From contig NC_030817.1 of NCBI RefSeq assembly GCF_001704415.2, positions 33,677,550-33,741,549 of the forward strand: a stretch of 64,000 nucleotides of DNA, read 5' to 3'. Below are positions 53,150 to 64,000 of the stretch, in pieces. The first letter of the stretch is position 1. Each line of letters starts with the position of its first letter. Position numbers and translations under genes: made by a program. The stretch is from Capra hircus. Its lineage: Eukaryota; Chordata; Mammalia; Artiodactyla; Bovidae. Under the pieces are notes generated by a model that saw nothing but the letters and a program-made list of their open reading frames with translations, was not told the origin of the DNA and did no database searches.

Positions 53150-53720
53150 AAACATTAGAGAAAATTTAGAACTCAACCTCAATCTCACATTTTAGATTAA
53201 AATAGACTCCAGATAAGTTTAAATGTGAAAAAGAAAGACATAAACCCAGAAAAATTATAGATAAATATTGTAACTGGTTGAAAGCATGACACATACTGAG
53301 ACACCATATCAGAAAAGGATAAATTTAACTACATCAAAAAGTCAGATTTTCTGTACTTCAAAAAACACAATAAATAAAATTAGGAGGAAAATGATAAACA
53401 GGGAAATTATGTGTGATATATATGATGAACAAAAGTTGTCATTTTAATGCATAAATTAATAAAAAGATAACTGTCCCATAAGAGTAAAGAATATTAATAA
53501 GCAATTTGGCAAGAGAAGAATAAAAATTAAGAACAGAGCTTTGAAAAAACTATTTTTTCCTTGTAACACAAAAAAGTAACCCAAGCATACATTAATGTAA
53601 ATATGATATGATTTTTACCTATTGAAATGACAAGAATGGAAAATAATAAATCCAGTGAAATACTGTTTCTGAAAGTGAATCAGATGGCACCATTTCAGGT
53701 GCTTTCTGACTTTGTAATTT
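53150..53720 (+). mobile_element. Old L1 (L1M-type) ORF2 3' portion
   Basis: Forward, diverged L1: 'aagaaagacataaacccaga', 'ggataaatttaactacatca', 'cttcaaaaaacacaataaat', 'aaataataaatccagtgaaa'. Stops in all frames. Confidence 0.65.
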
Positions 53721-56029
53721 CAGTAGCATTCTCCAGTGCAACACTCTAAGATGTAGGAGGGGCAGCGTCACTGCTTTAAACATTTGGCCTCACGGAGGAG
53801 AGCCCCGCTGGCACTCCGTATATGGTTCTGAGGTATAAGTTATCAAAGCATATTTGATTGCTACCTCTGCATACACAGAGTCTCTCTTCAAACAGCCACA
53901 GGGCTCATTGCTATTATTAAACTGTCTCTGTTGCCAGATTCATAGCTTCAGAGTAAGAAAATATTATCTGAGCAAATATTTAAGCAGAAGTCTCTACACT
54001 GTTATGCTTCATTAAAGAACAGTTTTCATTCGGTTTGTTCTAGAGTAAAGTGAAATGCTCCAAATCAATACACTCTCCAGTTTTTCCCAGCATTTTATTT
54101 TTTTTTTTTCCCCACCGTAGGAAGATAAGGACTTCTCAGGAAGAAAAGCTTTTTATGGTGATGAGCCCTCCTCTCTTATTCATGCTCATCTATCAGAATT
54201 TGGTCTGTGACTAGAATGGATAAAATATAGGGTGTTTGTGTACATCCTTGTGCAAAGTGGTTACATATGAGTGAGTGACATTCTTCTGCCAGTTGCTGAA
54301 ACATATGCTTTGAATTGACTCACATACTCTTCAGCCTCCTTCATGGGTGATTTCCTGTGCTGCAAATTTTTCGAGTATTTGGCTAGATTGGAAAGCATAA
54401 ATGTGTCAGCTGTTCAGTATCCTATGGTAATATGGTGCCAGCGCTCCTATTCTTATACAGTCTAAGGTCTTTCCTGCCCTCTTCCGCTTCGGTGTCTCCT
54501 CCTTATTCTTCAGTTGAATGTACATGCTGTAGAAAGCACCAGGGTAAAGTCACTGCAGCAAAAACAAAAACCTCTATATTGAAATTATTGACATGGATAA
54601 CTAGTATTAGCTAAGCAAGCTAGTTTGACTTATTGGGCCAAACAAACAAACAAAAAAATAAGCCTGGAAAGCAGTGCTCCTGAAATACCAATATTTGGGG
54701 GAGTGTTGGGAGAATGTCTTTCTGCTGTGGTTCACACTGGCGCAGATGATATTAGGAAATTTTTGTGTTTTCTCTTCAAAGTTGTTTGAAGAGAAGTGTC
54801 TTTCAGCTGGTGGTGTTCATGTTGATAACTTCCTATTAATGTAATTGCTGATGATAATCTTATAGGTGGGAGAAATGCTGATGAGCTTATGAGGTATCTG
54901 GAATGGCAAACCTTTCAAACTCCTTTTTGGTTTGTCTCAGGTAAGGGAAATTTGGAGCCAGTCAACCAGATTCCTTTTCTCTTGAGAATTTTCTCCCTGA
55001 TAGTTTTATATCCATGCCCATTGAAAACTGCCTGTTGCTAGATCCTCCCACCTTATTTTATATGAAAGCTTTTTGAAATGGAGTTGTATTCTCAGTTTGC
55101 AGAAAGGCTGCACTGTCAGTGTCTTCAGGCAGTGTCAACAGGCCTGCCTATTATTGATATTTACTAACATTGCTTGAGAGTCTGTTGGAGTTGGGTCCTA
55201 TGGATTTTTTTTCAACACACCTATGGAAGAAAAACCATAATTTATTATTTTGGATTGCAAACTTGTGTTTAGACTTACAGATAAAAATATCAAACTTTTA
55301 TCTTATATTTTAAAATAGACATTTTATTATATATAGAAAAAAAATCTAGCTCTATCTTGTCATTTCTTTATCACAAAGAAGAGAGAAGTGAAATCCGTAT
55401 TTAAAAGGCTATGGAACATTGTGCATTTAAAGTACTCAGCAAGTTATTCCCTAAAGCACTCCATATGATATGTAAATCTTTTGATCTTTCACAAAAATGC
55501 ATGAATACTATAAAGAATAATGAGTACAAGCTTGGAAAATACAATATTGACTGTCAGTAATGTGCACTTAGCCACAATTATTATTTGCATGGCTTTTGCA
55601 ACATAACTGGAGGGGATACTTCTGTGAATATGTTAAGTACACACCAGTGTCTGCTAAAGAAGATTTGATTTTATAAGAAAGACTTCTTTTCTCCTTTCCC
55701 CTTCCACTAGTTATTCTTTTTCAAAACCAGTTTCTCAAGTTAGAAAAAAAGAGAAGTGCTGCTATCCCGTTGCTATTAATTACCATATGATGGATAAAAT
55801 AACTTGGCTTTGGAAAGAATCATTCTATGGTACCCTGCAGAAAGAATATTTAAGTCATGGTAAGCTTTTCTTTATAGAAATCTGTATTCAAAACTTAGTT
55901 CAGCCAGTGGAATGAATTTTTCAATTTTCTTTAGAAATTACAAATTTTGTTTGGACTTATTCAATAGGATTAACTTGAAACAAACAAGTCAATTTTTTTA
56001 ATGTATAAGTTAAAATTTTGATATTTGAA
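53721..56029. other. 2.3 kb without recognisable repeats or genes
   Basis: This is the longest stretch in the window where I recognise no interspersed repeat. It is AT-rich with only short ORFs. Whether it is conserved cannot be told from one sequence. Confidence 0.45.
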
Positions 56030-56237
56030 TTCTTCCCTGGTAGCTTAGTTGGTAAAGAAACGGCCTGCAGTGTAGGAGACCCAAGTTCAATCCCTGGGCC
56101 AGGAAGATTCCCTGCAGAGGGAAATCCAACCCATTCCAGTATTCTTGCCTGGAGAACCCCATGGACAGAGGAGCCTGGTGGGCTACAGTCCATGGGGCTG
56201 CAAGAGTCAGACACAACTTAGTGACTAAACCACCACC
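56030..56237 (+). mobile_element. Bov-tA SINE
   Basis: Forward Bov-tA with a good tRNA head ('cttccctggtagcttagttg', 'aagttcaatccctgggccag') and the tail 'cacaacttagtgactaaacc'. Confidence 0.94.
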
Positions 56238-56604
56238 AGTCAAAGTAATGAGCTAATTTCTCATTGTAGGTGGTTATACTTCTGATATGATATAATCTGG
56301 TTAGTTAATCCAGTTTGAAAAATGCAGAGCTGCTAACTACGGACAAATGGCTCACTGGTAGAGGCAATGTGCCAGGTGATTTGGAAGTAGCTGATGCACC
56401 AATGGGAAGAAAAATTGACTCTCACAATAAGGTGAGTGATCATAAGATGATAGTGGCTTGATTAATACAGAAACAAGAACACATGTAACACTTCTTGAAT
56501 GCATGGGCCTCAATTTGGGTGCATGGTTGTAATTAAACATTTTAAACTTCAGTTTCTAATTGTATATTAAAAGTATAAGAGTAGATTTTTATCCTAAAAT
56601 TTGT
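56238..56604. other. No recognised feature
   Basis: Unique-looking AT-rich sequence. Confidence 0.4.
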
Positions 56605-57609
56605 ACAGAAATGTAAAGAAACTAGAATATCTAATATGGTATTGAAAAAGAAGTACAAGTTTGGAGGACTTCCTATCTGATTTTATGACTTACTATGAAG
56701 CTACAGTAATCAAAATCCATGATATTGGCATACAGACAGATAAATAGGCAATGAAACCAAAGATAGCCCACACTTACTACCTTTTGATTTTTTATAAAGG
56801 CACCAAAGTAATCAAATAAGGAAAGAAAATCTTTTCAACAAATGGTGCTGGAGCAACTGGATAACATATGAGAAAATGGAAAAAAAAAAAAAGCAACAAC
56901 AAAGAACCTTGATCTTACATCACATCACAGAGAAAAATCAAGATAGATCACTTAAATGTAAAAGCTAGAACTCGAAAGAATTTTCAAGTATAGGATAATA
57001 CTTTTGCAACCCGAGGGTAGGCAATTGCTTCTTAGAAGGCCATAGAAAGCACAAACAATAATAAGAAAAATCTGATAAATTAGATCTTACCAAGTTTATA
57101 AATTTGCTCATAAAAAGATATCATTAAGAAAAGGAACAGGAAAATCACAAATGAGGAGAAAATATTCACAAAATATATATTTGACAAAGAATGTACATTT
57201 ACACTGTGTAAAGAACTTATATAACTCAAAATATAAACAATACAATTTAAAATTAGAAAATGACTTGAACAGTATAGAGAGATATATAAATGACTGAGTA
57301 CACAAAAAAGGTGCCTACCATCATTATTCTTAAAGAAAATGCAAATTTAAGCCACAACGAAATGCCATTACAGCTGTACACATGTAGCTAGCACAAGATT
57401 GTGAGTCAGCTATACTTCAATGTAAAAACACCATTACACATCTATCAAAATCATTCAAATCTAAAAGACTGATATCATCAAATATTAGTGAGGAGGCAGA
57501 ATGACTGGGACCTTTATACATTGTTGGTAGGAATGTAAAATGGTATAACCACTTTCGAAAAAAGTCTGACGATTTCTTCTAAAACTAAATATACACCTAT
57601 CTTACATCC

Positions 57610-58546
57610 AGACTGGTTCCAAATAGGAAAAGGAGTACGTCAAGGCTGTATATTGTCACCCTGCTTATTTAACTTATATGCAGAGTACATCATGAGAAAC
57701 GCTGGGCTGGAAGAAACACAAGCTGGAATCAAGATTGCCGGGAGAAACATAAATAACCTCAGATATGCAGATGACACCACCCTTATGGCAGAAAGTGAAG
57801 AGGAACTAAAAAGCCTCTTGATGAAAGTGAAAGAGGAGAGTGAAAAAGTTGGTTTGAAGCTCAACATTCAGAAAACGAAGATCATGGCATCCGGTCCCAT
57901 CACTTCATGGGAAATAGATGGGGAAACAGTAGAAACAGTGTCAAACTTTATTTTGGGGGGCTCTAAAATCACTGCAGATGGTGACTGCAGCCATGAAATT
58001 AAAAGACATTTACTCCTTGGAAGAAAAGTTATGACCAAGCTAGACAGCATATTGAAAAGCAGAGACATTACTTTGCTGACTAATGTCCGTCTAGTTAAGG
58101 CTATGGTTTCTCCTGTGGTCATGTATGGATGTGAGAGTTGGACTGTGAAGAAGGCTGAGCACTGAAGAATTGATGCTTTTGAACTGTGGTGTTGGAGAAG
58201 ACTCTTGAGAGTCCCTTGGACTGCAAGGAAATCCAACCAGTCCATTCTGAAGGAGATCAGCCCTGGGATTTCTTTGGAAGGAATGATGCTAAAGCTGAAA
58301 CTCCAGTACTTTGGCCACCTCATGCAAAGAGTTGACTCATTGGAAAAGACTCTGATGATGGGAGGGATTGGGGGCAGGAGGAAAAGGGGATGACCGAGGA
58401 TGAGATGGCTGGATGGCATCATGGACTCGATGGACATGAGTCTGAGTGAACTCTGGGATTTGGTGATGGACAGGGAGGCCTGGCGTGCTGCGATTCATGG
58501 GGTCGCAAAGAGTCGGACACGACTGAGCAACTGAACTGAACTGAAC
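57610..58546 (+). mobile_element. BovB LINE 3' portion nested in old L1
   Basis: Starts at the RT region (QGC box; 57,653-58,165 is open with NAGLEETQAGIKIAGRNINN and LRYADDTTLMAESEEE) and ends gaactgaactgaacta. TGA at the recurrent site (58,163-58,165) ends the open part. tacatcc at 57,603-57,609 and 58,547-58,553 is a short target-site duplication, and L1 sequence continues correctly across it. Confidence 0.95.
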
Positions 58547-58933
58547 TACATCCCAACAATTCCACTCCTTAGTTTTTGCCCAAGAGAAATGAAAACACAT
58601 GTTAAAGAAACTTTTACAAGAATAAAAGCTTTCTATTCATAACAGCGCAAACTGGAAGCAGCCCTGGTGTCCATCAACAAGAGAATGAATAAATCATGTT
58701 AAATTCATTGAATGGTGTGCTACCCAGAAACAGAAAGGTGCAAACTACTAAACACCACAATATGTATGAATTTCAAAAACATTACGTGGGGTAAAGGAAG
58801 CCAGGCACAAAAGAATATATACGGTATGATTTCCTACACAGGAAGTTCTAGAACATACAAAATTGACCTGTGGTGCTCCTGGGGTGGAAGCAATTGATGA
58901 TGTTCTTTATCTCGATAGGAGATTAGGCTATAC

Positions 58934-59145
58934 GTGCTCAGTTGCTCAGTCGTGTCCCACTCTTTGCAACCCCATGGACTACAGCCCACCAGGTAACTGT
59001 CCATGGAATTCTCCAGGCAAGAATACTGGAGTGGGTGGCCATTTCCTACTCCAGAGGATCTTCCTGACTGAGGTATTGAACCCACATCTCCCATGTCTCC
59101 TGTATTGCCGGCAGATTCTTTATCGCTGAACCACTGGGGAAGTCC
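58934..59145 (-). mobile_element. Bov-tA SINE nested in old L1
   Basis: Reverse Bov-tA, 'gctcagttgctcagtcgtgt' to 'gaaccactggggaagtcc'. The near-identical ttaggctatac (58,923-58,933) and ttaagctatac (59,146-59,156) are its target-site duplication. Confidence 0.93.
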
Positions 59146-59235
59146 TTAAGCTATACAAGCATGTGCATTTGTCAAAACTGATTAAACAGTACACGCATAA
59201 TCATTTTATTGTAAGAAAATTTTGCCTCAAAAGTA

Positions 59236-59687
59236 AAAATTCATGAACAAATATTTAACTCTATTTGCAATATACATGCTCTATTCTTTAGGAGTGATGT
59301 GTAATGATGTTTGCAACTTACTTTGAATTGCATCCTAAGAATGAGATGCATTGATGGATAGATAGATATGTGATAAAGCTAATAAAATAATATGTTAATA
59401 GTAGAATCTAGGTGGTGGGTATATAACTACTCACTGTACAATCCTTTCAACTTTTCTGTATGTTTGAAATTTTTTATAATAAGATGGAGAAAAGTAAATG
59501 AGTAGCTTTCACTATGGTAGACTGTACTTTATTTCATACTCTAATATTTAGGAGAAAGATTAATATAGTTCAATCAACAGATTGAACTATTTTCTCATTT
59601 ATCTCACTTAGCTGATGAATAATATTTGAAGTGTATGGCAAATAAGACTGTCAATAATAACAACATAACATATAACAATGTAACTTC
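59236..59687. other. No recognised feature
   Basis: AT-rich; may include further L1 3' UTR remnants. Confidence 0.35.
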
Positions 59688-61797
59688 AGTTCGGTTCAGT
59701 TCAGTAGCTCAGTCGTGTCCGACTCTGCAACCCCATGTATCGCAGCACGCCAGGCCTCCCTGTTCATCACCATCTCCCGGAGTTCACTCAGACTCACGTC
59801 CATCAAGTCCGTGATGCCATCCAGCCATCTCATCCTCTGTCGTCCCCTTCTCCTCCTGCCCCCAATCCCTCCCATCATCAGAGTCTTTTCCAATGAGTCA
59901 ACTCTTTGCATGAGGTGGCCAAAGTACTGGAGTTTCAGTTTTAGCATCATTCCTTCCAAAGAAATCCCAGGGCTGATCTCCTTCAGGATGGACTGGTTAG
60001 ATCTCCTCGCAGTCCAAGGGACTCTCAAGAGTCTTCTCCAACACCACAGTTCAAAAGCATCAATTCTTCAGTGCTCAGCCTTCTTCACAGTCCAACTCTC
60101 ACATCCATACATGACCACTGGAAAAACCATAGCCTTGACTAGACGGACCTTAGTCGGCAAAGTAATGTCTCTGCTTTTCAATATGCTATCTAGGTTGCTC
60201 ATAACTTTTCTTCCAAGGAGTAAGCGTCTTTTAATTTCATGGCTGCAGTCACCATCTGCAGTCATTCTGGAGCCCAAAAAGATAAAGTCTGACACTGTTT
60301 CCACTGTTTCCCCATCTATTTCCCATGAAGTGATGGGACCGGATGCCATGATCTTCGTTTTCTGAATGTTGAGCTTTAAGCCAACCTTTTCACTCTCCTC
60401 TTTCACTTTCATCAAGAGGCTTTTTAGTTCCTCTTCACTTTCTGCCATAAGGGTGGTGTCATCTGCATATCTGAGGTTATTGATATTTCTCCCAGCAGTC
60501 TTGATTCCAGCTTGTGTTTCTTCCAGTCCAGCGTTTCTCATGATGTACTCTGCATATAAGTTAAATAAGCAGGGTGACAATATACAGCCTTGACGTACTC
60601 CTTTTCCTATTTGGAACCAGTGTGTTGTTCCATGTCCAGTTCTAACTGTTGCTTCCTCACCTGCATACAGGTTTCTCAAGAGGCAGGTTAGGTGGTCTGG
60701 TATTCCCATCTCTTTCAGAATTTTCCACAGTTTATTGTGATCCACACAGTCAAAGGCTTTGGCATAGTCAATAAAGCAGAAATAGATGTTTTTCTGGAAC
60801 TCTCTTGCTTTTTCCATGATCCAGTGAATGTTGGCAATTTGATCTCTGGTTCCTCTGCCTTTTCTAAAACCAGCTTGAACATCAGGGAGTTCACGGTTCA
60901 AGTATTGCTGAAGCCTGGCTTGGAGAATTTTGAGCATTGCTTTACTAGCATGTGAGATGAGTGCAATTGTGTGGTAGTTTGAGCATTCTTTTGCATTGCC
61001 TTTCTTTGGAATTGGAATGAAAACTGACCTTTTCCAGTCCTGTGGCCACTGCTGAGTTTTCCAAATTTGCTGGCATATTGAGTGCAGCACTTTCACAGCA
61101 TCATCTTTCAGGATTTGAAACAGCTCAATTGTGATTCCATCACCTCCACTAGCTTTGTTCTTAGTGATGCTTTCTAAGGCCCACTTGACTTCACATTCCA
61201 AGATGTCTGGTTCTACATCACGTCATCATGATTATCTGGGTCGTGAAGATCTTTTTTGTACAGTTCTTCCATGTATTCTTGCCACCTCTTCTTAATATCT
61301 CTGCTTCTGTTAGGTCCATACCATTTCTGTCCTTTATCGAGCCCATCTTTGCATGAAATGTTCCCTTGGTATCTCTAATTTTCTTGAAGAGATCTCTAGT
61401 CTTTCCCAGTCTGTTGTTTTCCTCTATTTCTTTGCATTGATCGCTGAAGAAGGCTTTCTTATCTCTTGCTATTCTTTGGAACTCTGCATTTAGATGCCTA
61501 TATCTTTCCTTTTCTCCTTTGCTTTTTGCCTCTCTTCTTTTCACAGCCATTTGTAAGGCCTCCCCAGACAGCCATTTTGCTTTTTTGCATTTCTTTTCCA
61601 TGGGGATGGTCTTGATCTCTGTCTCCTTCACAATGTCATGAACTTCATTCCACAGTTCATCAGGCACTCTATCAGATCTAGGCCCTTGAATCTATTTCTC
61701 ACTTCCACTGTATAATCATAAGGGATTTGATTTAGGTCATCCCTGAATGGTCTAGCGGTTTTCCCTACTTTCTTCAATTTAAGTCTGAATTTGGTAA
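59688..61797 (-). mobile_element. Longest BovB LINE copy, RT core open
   Basis: Reverse BovB of 2.1 kb. The frame 61,201-60,068 is open for 377 codons. It carries the RT palm (FIDYAKAFDCVDH), QGCILSP and YADD (60,458-60,469) and stops at the recurrent TGA (KKAEH-stop). Upstream, 61,667-61,218 encodes the linker (KKCKKAKWLSGEALQMAVKR) and is joined to the RT part only through a frameshift near 61,210. Downstream of the stop the frame 60,028-59,696 encodes the C-terminus. The N-terminal endonuclease is absent by 5' truncation. BovB normally encodes endonuclease plus RT and transposes by target-primed reverse transcription. Confidence 0.95.
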
Positions 61798-62342
61798 TAA
61801 GGAATTTAAATGCATAGGAAAGGTTCAGACCTCTGAACCAATAGGTTTAAACTTGACCAATTATCTGGATCTTGTGAGTGAACCTATGGTAAAATAGATT
61901 CCATGGCCTCACTTAGATTAGGGAATATCTTAGCGTGAGGACAGGACTTTGTAACTCTAGCAGCACCTTGATGATTCTGCTGCAGCTAAGGTGTTGGGAA
62001 TCAGTTATGGAAAGCAACTCAAACAATAGATGTGTTTCACTGTGCATACGCCTTGCTGTTTTGGGGTCAAGCAACTTCCAGGCTTCTGGGAACTCTGAAA
62101 GGGGCACATCTGCTTTTTGATCTGACATCCTGAACACTGCTATGTGGCAGGCTGTGAAAATCAAGCTGGAGATCCAGCATCACAAAGCATTTGAAAAGGA
62201 AACATTTGCAAGCTCTTCCTTTACTCAGTGCAGTGAAGAATCAAGAGCTCAAAGAGGCTCTGAGTAAAACCAGCAAATTCATGGACCAGCCAGGCCTGGA
62301 ACCCAAGTCCATTCCTTTCAGACAGTGCTCTCTAATGCCATT
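61798..62342. other. No recognised feature
   Basis: No repeat is recognised. Complementary short ORFs at 61,913-62,164 have no domain. Confidence 0.4.
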
Positions 62343-62351
62343 TGATCTTCA

Positions 62352-63596
62352 GTTCAGTTCAATCGCTCAGTCGTGTCCGACTCCTTGCGACCCCATGGAC
62401 TGCAGCACGCTAGGCCTCCCTGTTCCTTACCAACTCCCAGTGCTTGCTCAAACTCATATCCATCGCCAACCATCTCATCCTCTGTTGTCCCCTTCTCCTC
62501 CTGCCTTCAATCTTTCCCAGCATCAGGGTCTTTTCCAGTGAGTCAGTTCTTCTCATCAGGTGGCCAAAGTATTGGAGTTTCAGCTTCAGCATCAGTCCTT
62601 CCAATGAATATTCAGGACTAATTTCCTTTAGGATGGACTGGTTGAATCTTCTTGCAATCCAAGGGACTCTCAAGAGTCTTCTCCAACATCACAGTCCAAA
62701 AGCATCAATTCTTCTGTGCTCAGCTTTCTTTATAGTCCAACTCTCACATCCGTACATTACTACTGGAAAAACCATAGCTTTGACAAGATGGACATTTGTC
62801 AGCAAAATAATGTCTCTACTTTTTAATATGCTGTCTAGGTCAGTCATAGCTTTTCTTCCAAGGAGCAAGCATCTTTTAATTTCATGGCTGCACTCACCAT
62901 CTTCAGTGATTTTGGAGCCCCCCAAAAATAAAGTCTCTCACTGTTTCCATTGTTTCCCCTTCTATTTGCCATGAAGTGATGGGATTGGATGCCATGATCT
63001 TAGTTTTCTGAATGTTGAGTTTTAAGCCAACTTTTTCACGCTTCTCTTTCATTTTCATCAAGAAACTCTTTTGTTCCTCTTCACTTTCTACCATAAGGGT
63101 GGTGTCATCTGTGTATCTGAGGTTGTTGATATTTCTCCTGGCAATCTTGATTCCAGCTTGTGCTTCTTCCAGCCTGGCATTTCGCATGTGTCCTCTGCAT
63201 ATAAGTTAAATAAGCAGAGTGACAATATACAGCCTTAACATACTCCTTTCCCAATTTGGAAACAGTCCGTTGTTCCATGTCCAGTTCTAACTGTTGCTTC
63301 TTGACCTGCATACACATTTCTCAGGAGGCAGGTCAGGTGGTCTGGTATTCCCATCTCTTTCAGTGTTTTCCACAGATTGTTGTGATCTGCACAGTCAAAG
63401 GCTTTGGCATAGTCAATAAAGCAGAAATAGATGTTTTTCTGGAACTCTCTTGCTTTTTCCATGATCCAGTGGATGTTGGCAATTTGATCTCTGGTTCCTC
63501 TGCCTTTTCTAAATCCAGCTTGAGCATCTGGAAGTTCATGGTTCATGTACTGTTGAAGCTCGCTTGGAGAATTTTAAGCATTATTTTGTTAGCGTG
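62352..63596 (-). mobile_element. BovB LINE, 5'-truncated, decayed
   Basis: Reverse BovB of about 1.25 kb. RT and C-terminal pieces lie in different frames (63,546-63,235 with FIDYAKAFDCADH; 63,187-62,903 with LRYTDDTTLMVESEEE; 62,925-62,689). The YADD box has become YTDD, and the recurrent stop site is AGA. Target-site duplication tgatcttca at 62,343-62,351 and 63,597-63,605. An internal 17-base stretch of the tail region is deleted near 62,465. Confidence 0.94.
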
Positions 63597-63605
63597 TGAT
63601 CTTCA

Positions 63606-63739
63606 AGGTTCCCATTTAGAAGAAATTGTGAGAGCCTTTTTATTTCACCCTTCTGCTCTTACAGAAGGAATGTAGTGTTTTTTAATGCATAAAATGTAAA
63701 TAATTGTGCTCAGGTTATCTCATTGCATCTTAAACTTTC
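63606..63739. other. Short spacer, nothing recognised
   Basis: No supported feature. Confidence 0.4.
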
Positions 63740-63855
63740 AACTTTTCAAAAATTGAGGGATAATTGACATGGAATGTTTTATTAGTTTCAGATATACAAC
63801 TGGATATATACTATGAAATGATCATCACAATAAGTCTAGTTAACTGAGTTTTAAA
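63740..63855 (-). repeat. Old L1 (L1M-type) 3' UTR
   Basis: 'ggataattgacatggaatgt', 'ttattagtttcagatataca' and 'tcatcacaataagtctagtt' match the reversed L1M 3' UTR. It may continue to the window end in decayed form. Confidence 0.7.
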
Positions 63856-64000
63856 CTTTGAAAGAAATGGCCAATCTGCCCTTGGTTTATGTGGATAAAT
63901 TATGAAATAATCCAGATAATTGCTTTGTATTAGCTCCCACCTTCACTTATATCAGTTCCTTCCTTTTTCTCTCTCACTCTTGGTTACCAGATTTTTGATC
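63856..64000. other. Window end, nothing recognised
   Basis: No supported feature; possibly decayed L1. Confidence 0.35.

Larger units (their letters stand above)
56605..59235 (+). mobile_element. Old L1 (L1M-type) split by BovB and Bov-tA
   Basis: Forward L1 ORF2 C-terminal part and 3' UTR in three pieces: 56,605-57,609 ('aaaaagaagtacaagtttgg', 'caacaaatggtgctggagca'), 58,554-58,933 ('caattccactccttagtttt', 'tggtgtccatcaacaagaga', 'cacaaaagaatatatacggt') and 59,146-59,235 ('gtgcatttgtcaaaactgat'). Joined, the pieces run in the L1 order, so the two insertions are younger. All frames are broken. Confidence 0.88.

Noticed and set aside
59688..61797. Full-length active BovB
   Set aside because: The endonuclease end is missing, there is a frameshift near 61,210 and a stop after the RT core.
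1..64000. CRISPR array, operon, phage or other prokaryotic system
   Set aside because: Repeat content, codon-poor sequence and SINE/LINE families show ruminant nuclear DNA; no regularly spaced repeats or compact gene clusters exist.

Overview
The window is mammalian nuclear DNA from a ruminant (cattle, sheep, goat or a close relative). The evidence is its repeat content: many BovB (RTE-type LINE) copies, tRNA-headed Bov-tA SINEs, a dimeric Bov-A2 SINE, CHR-type SINEs and ruminant-type L1 3' ends. The sequence alone does not separate cattle from sheep. I find no intact cellular protein-coding gene, no classical RNA gene, no CRISPR array and no prokaryote-like operon. It reads as intergenic or intronic sequence dominated by retrotransposons.

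Layout. 0-2.4 kb: AT-rich, nothing recognised. 2.4-9 kb: three BovB copies, one of them a 5'-inverted ('twin-primed') insertion, plus CHR and Bov-tA SINEs. 9-16 kb: mostly old sequence with MIR/L2 fragments and a few BovB/SINE pieces. 16-18.1 kb: old L1, a small inverted ruminant L1 and L2 fragments. 18.1-24.3 kb: a quiet stretch, then a short serine-rich ORF (19.3-19.6 kb), two MaLR LTRs, Bov-tA SINEs and two very short L1-machinery insertions. 24.4-27.4 kb: AT-rich and nearly repeat-free. 27.4-30 kb: a ruminant L1 3' end carrying nested SINE and BovB insertions. 30-34.7 kb: a possible remnant of an ERVL-like endogenous retrovirus (LTR end, primer-site-like sequence, decayed RNase H/integrase region), broken by BovB, L1 and Bov-tA insertions. 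34.9-35.5 kb: repeat-free with unusually many surviving CpGs. 35.9-45 kb: more L1 (two with inverted 5' ends), SINEs and a BovB. 45.1-47.7 kb: a BovB 3' fragment fused without a gap to a processed alpha-tubulin pseudogene. 48-56 kb: mostly old AT-rich DNA. 56.6-59.2 kb: a three-layer nest (old L1, BovB, Bov-tA). 59.7-63.6 kb: the longest BovB and a further BovB. The window ends in an old L1 3' end.

How the parts relate. BovB contributes 15 segments totalling roughly 11.5 kb, near 18% of the window. It supplies the reverse transcriptase that presumably mobilised Bov-tA and Bov-A2, which share its 3' tail. L1 presumably made the poly(A)-tailed insertions and probably the tubulin copy. Two BovB copies keep an open reverse-transcriptase core with a YADD motif, but none retains the endonuclease end. 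The best leads are the BovB/tubulin fusion, the structurally resolved inverted insertions, the tail-only insertion, and repeat-free CpG-retaining islands that may be conserved regulatory DNA. I did not find a new biological system.
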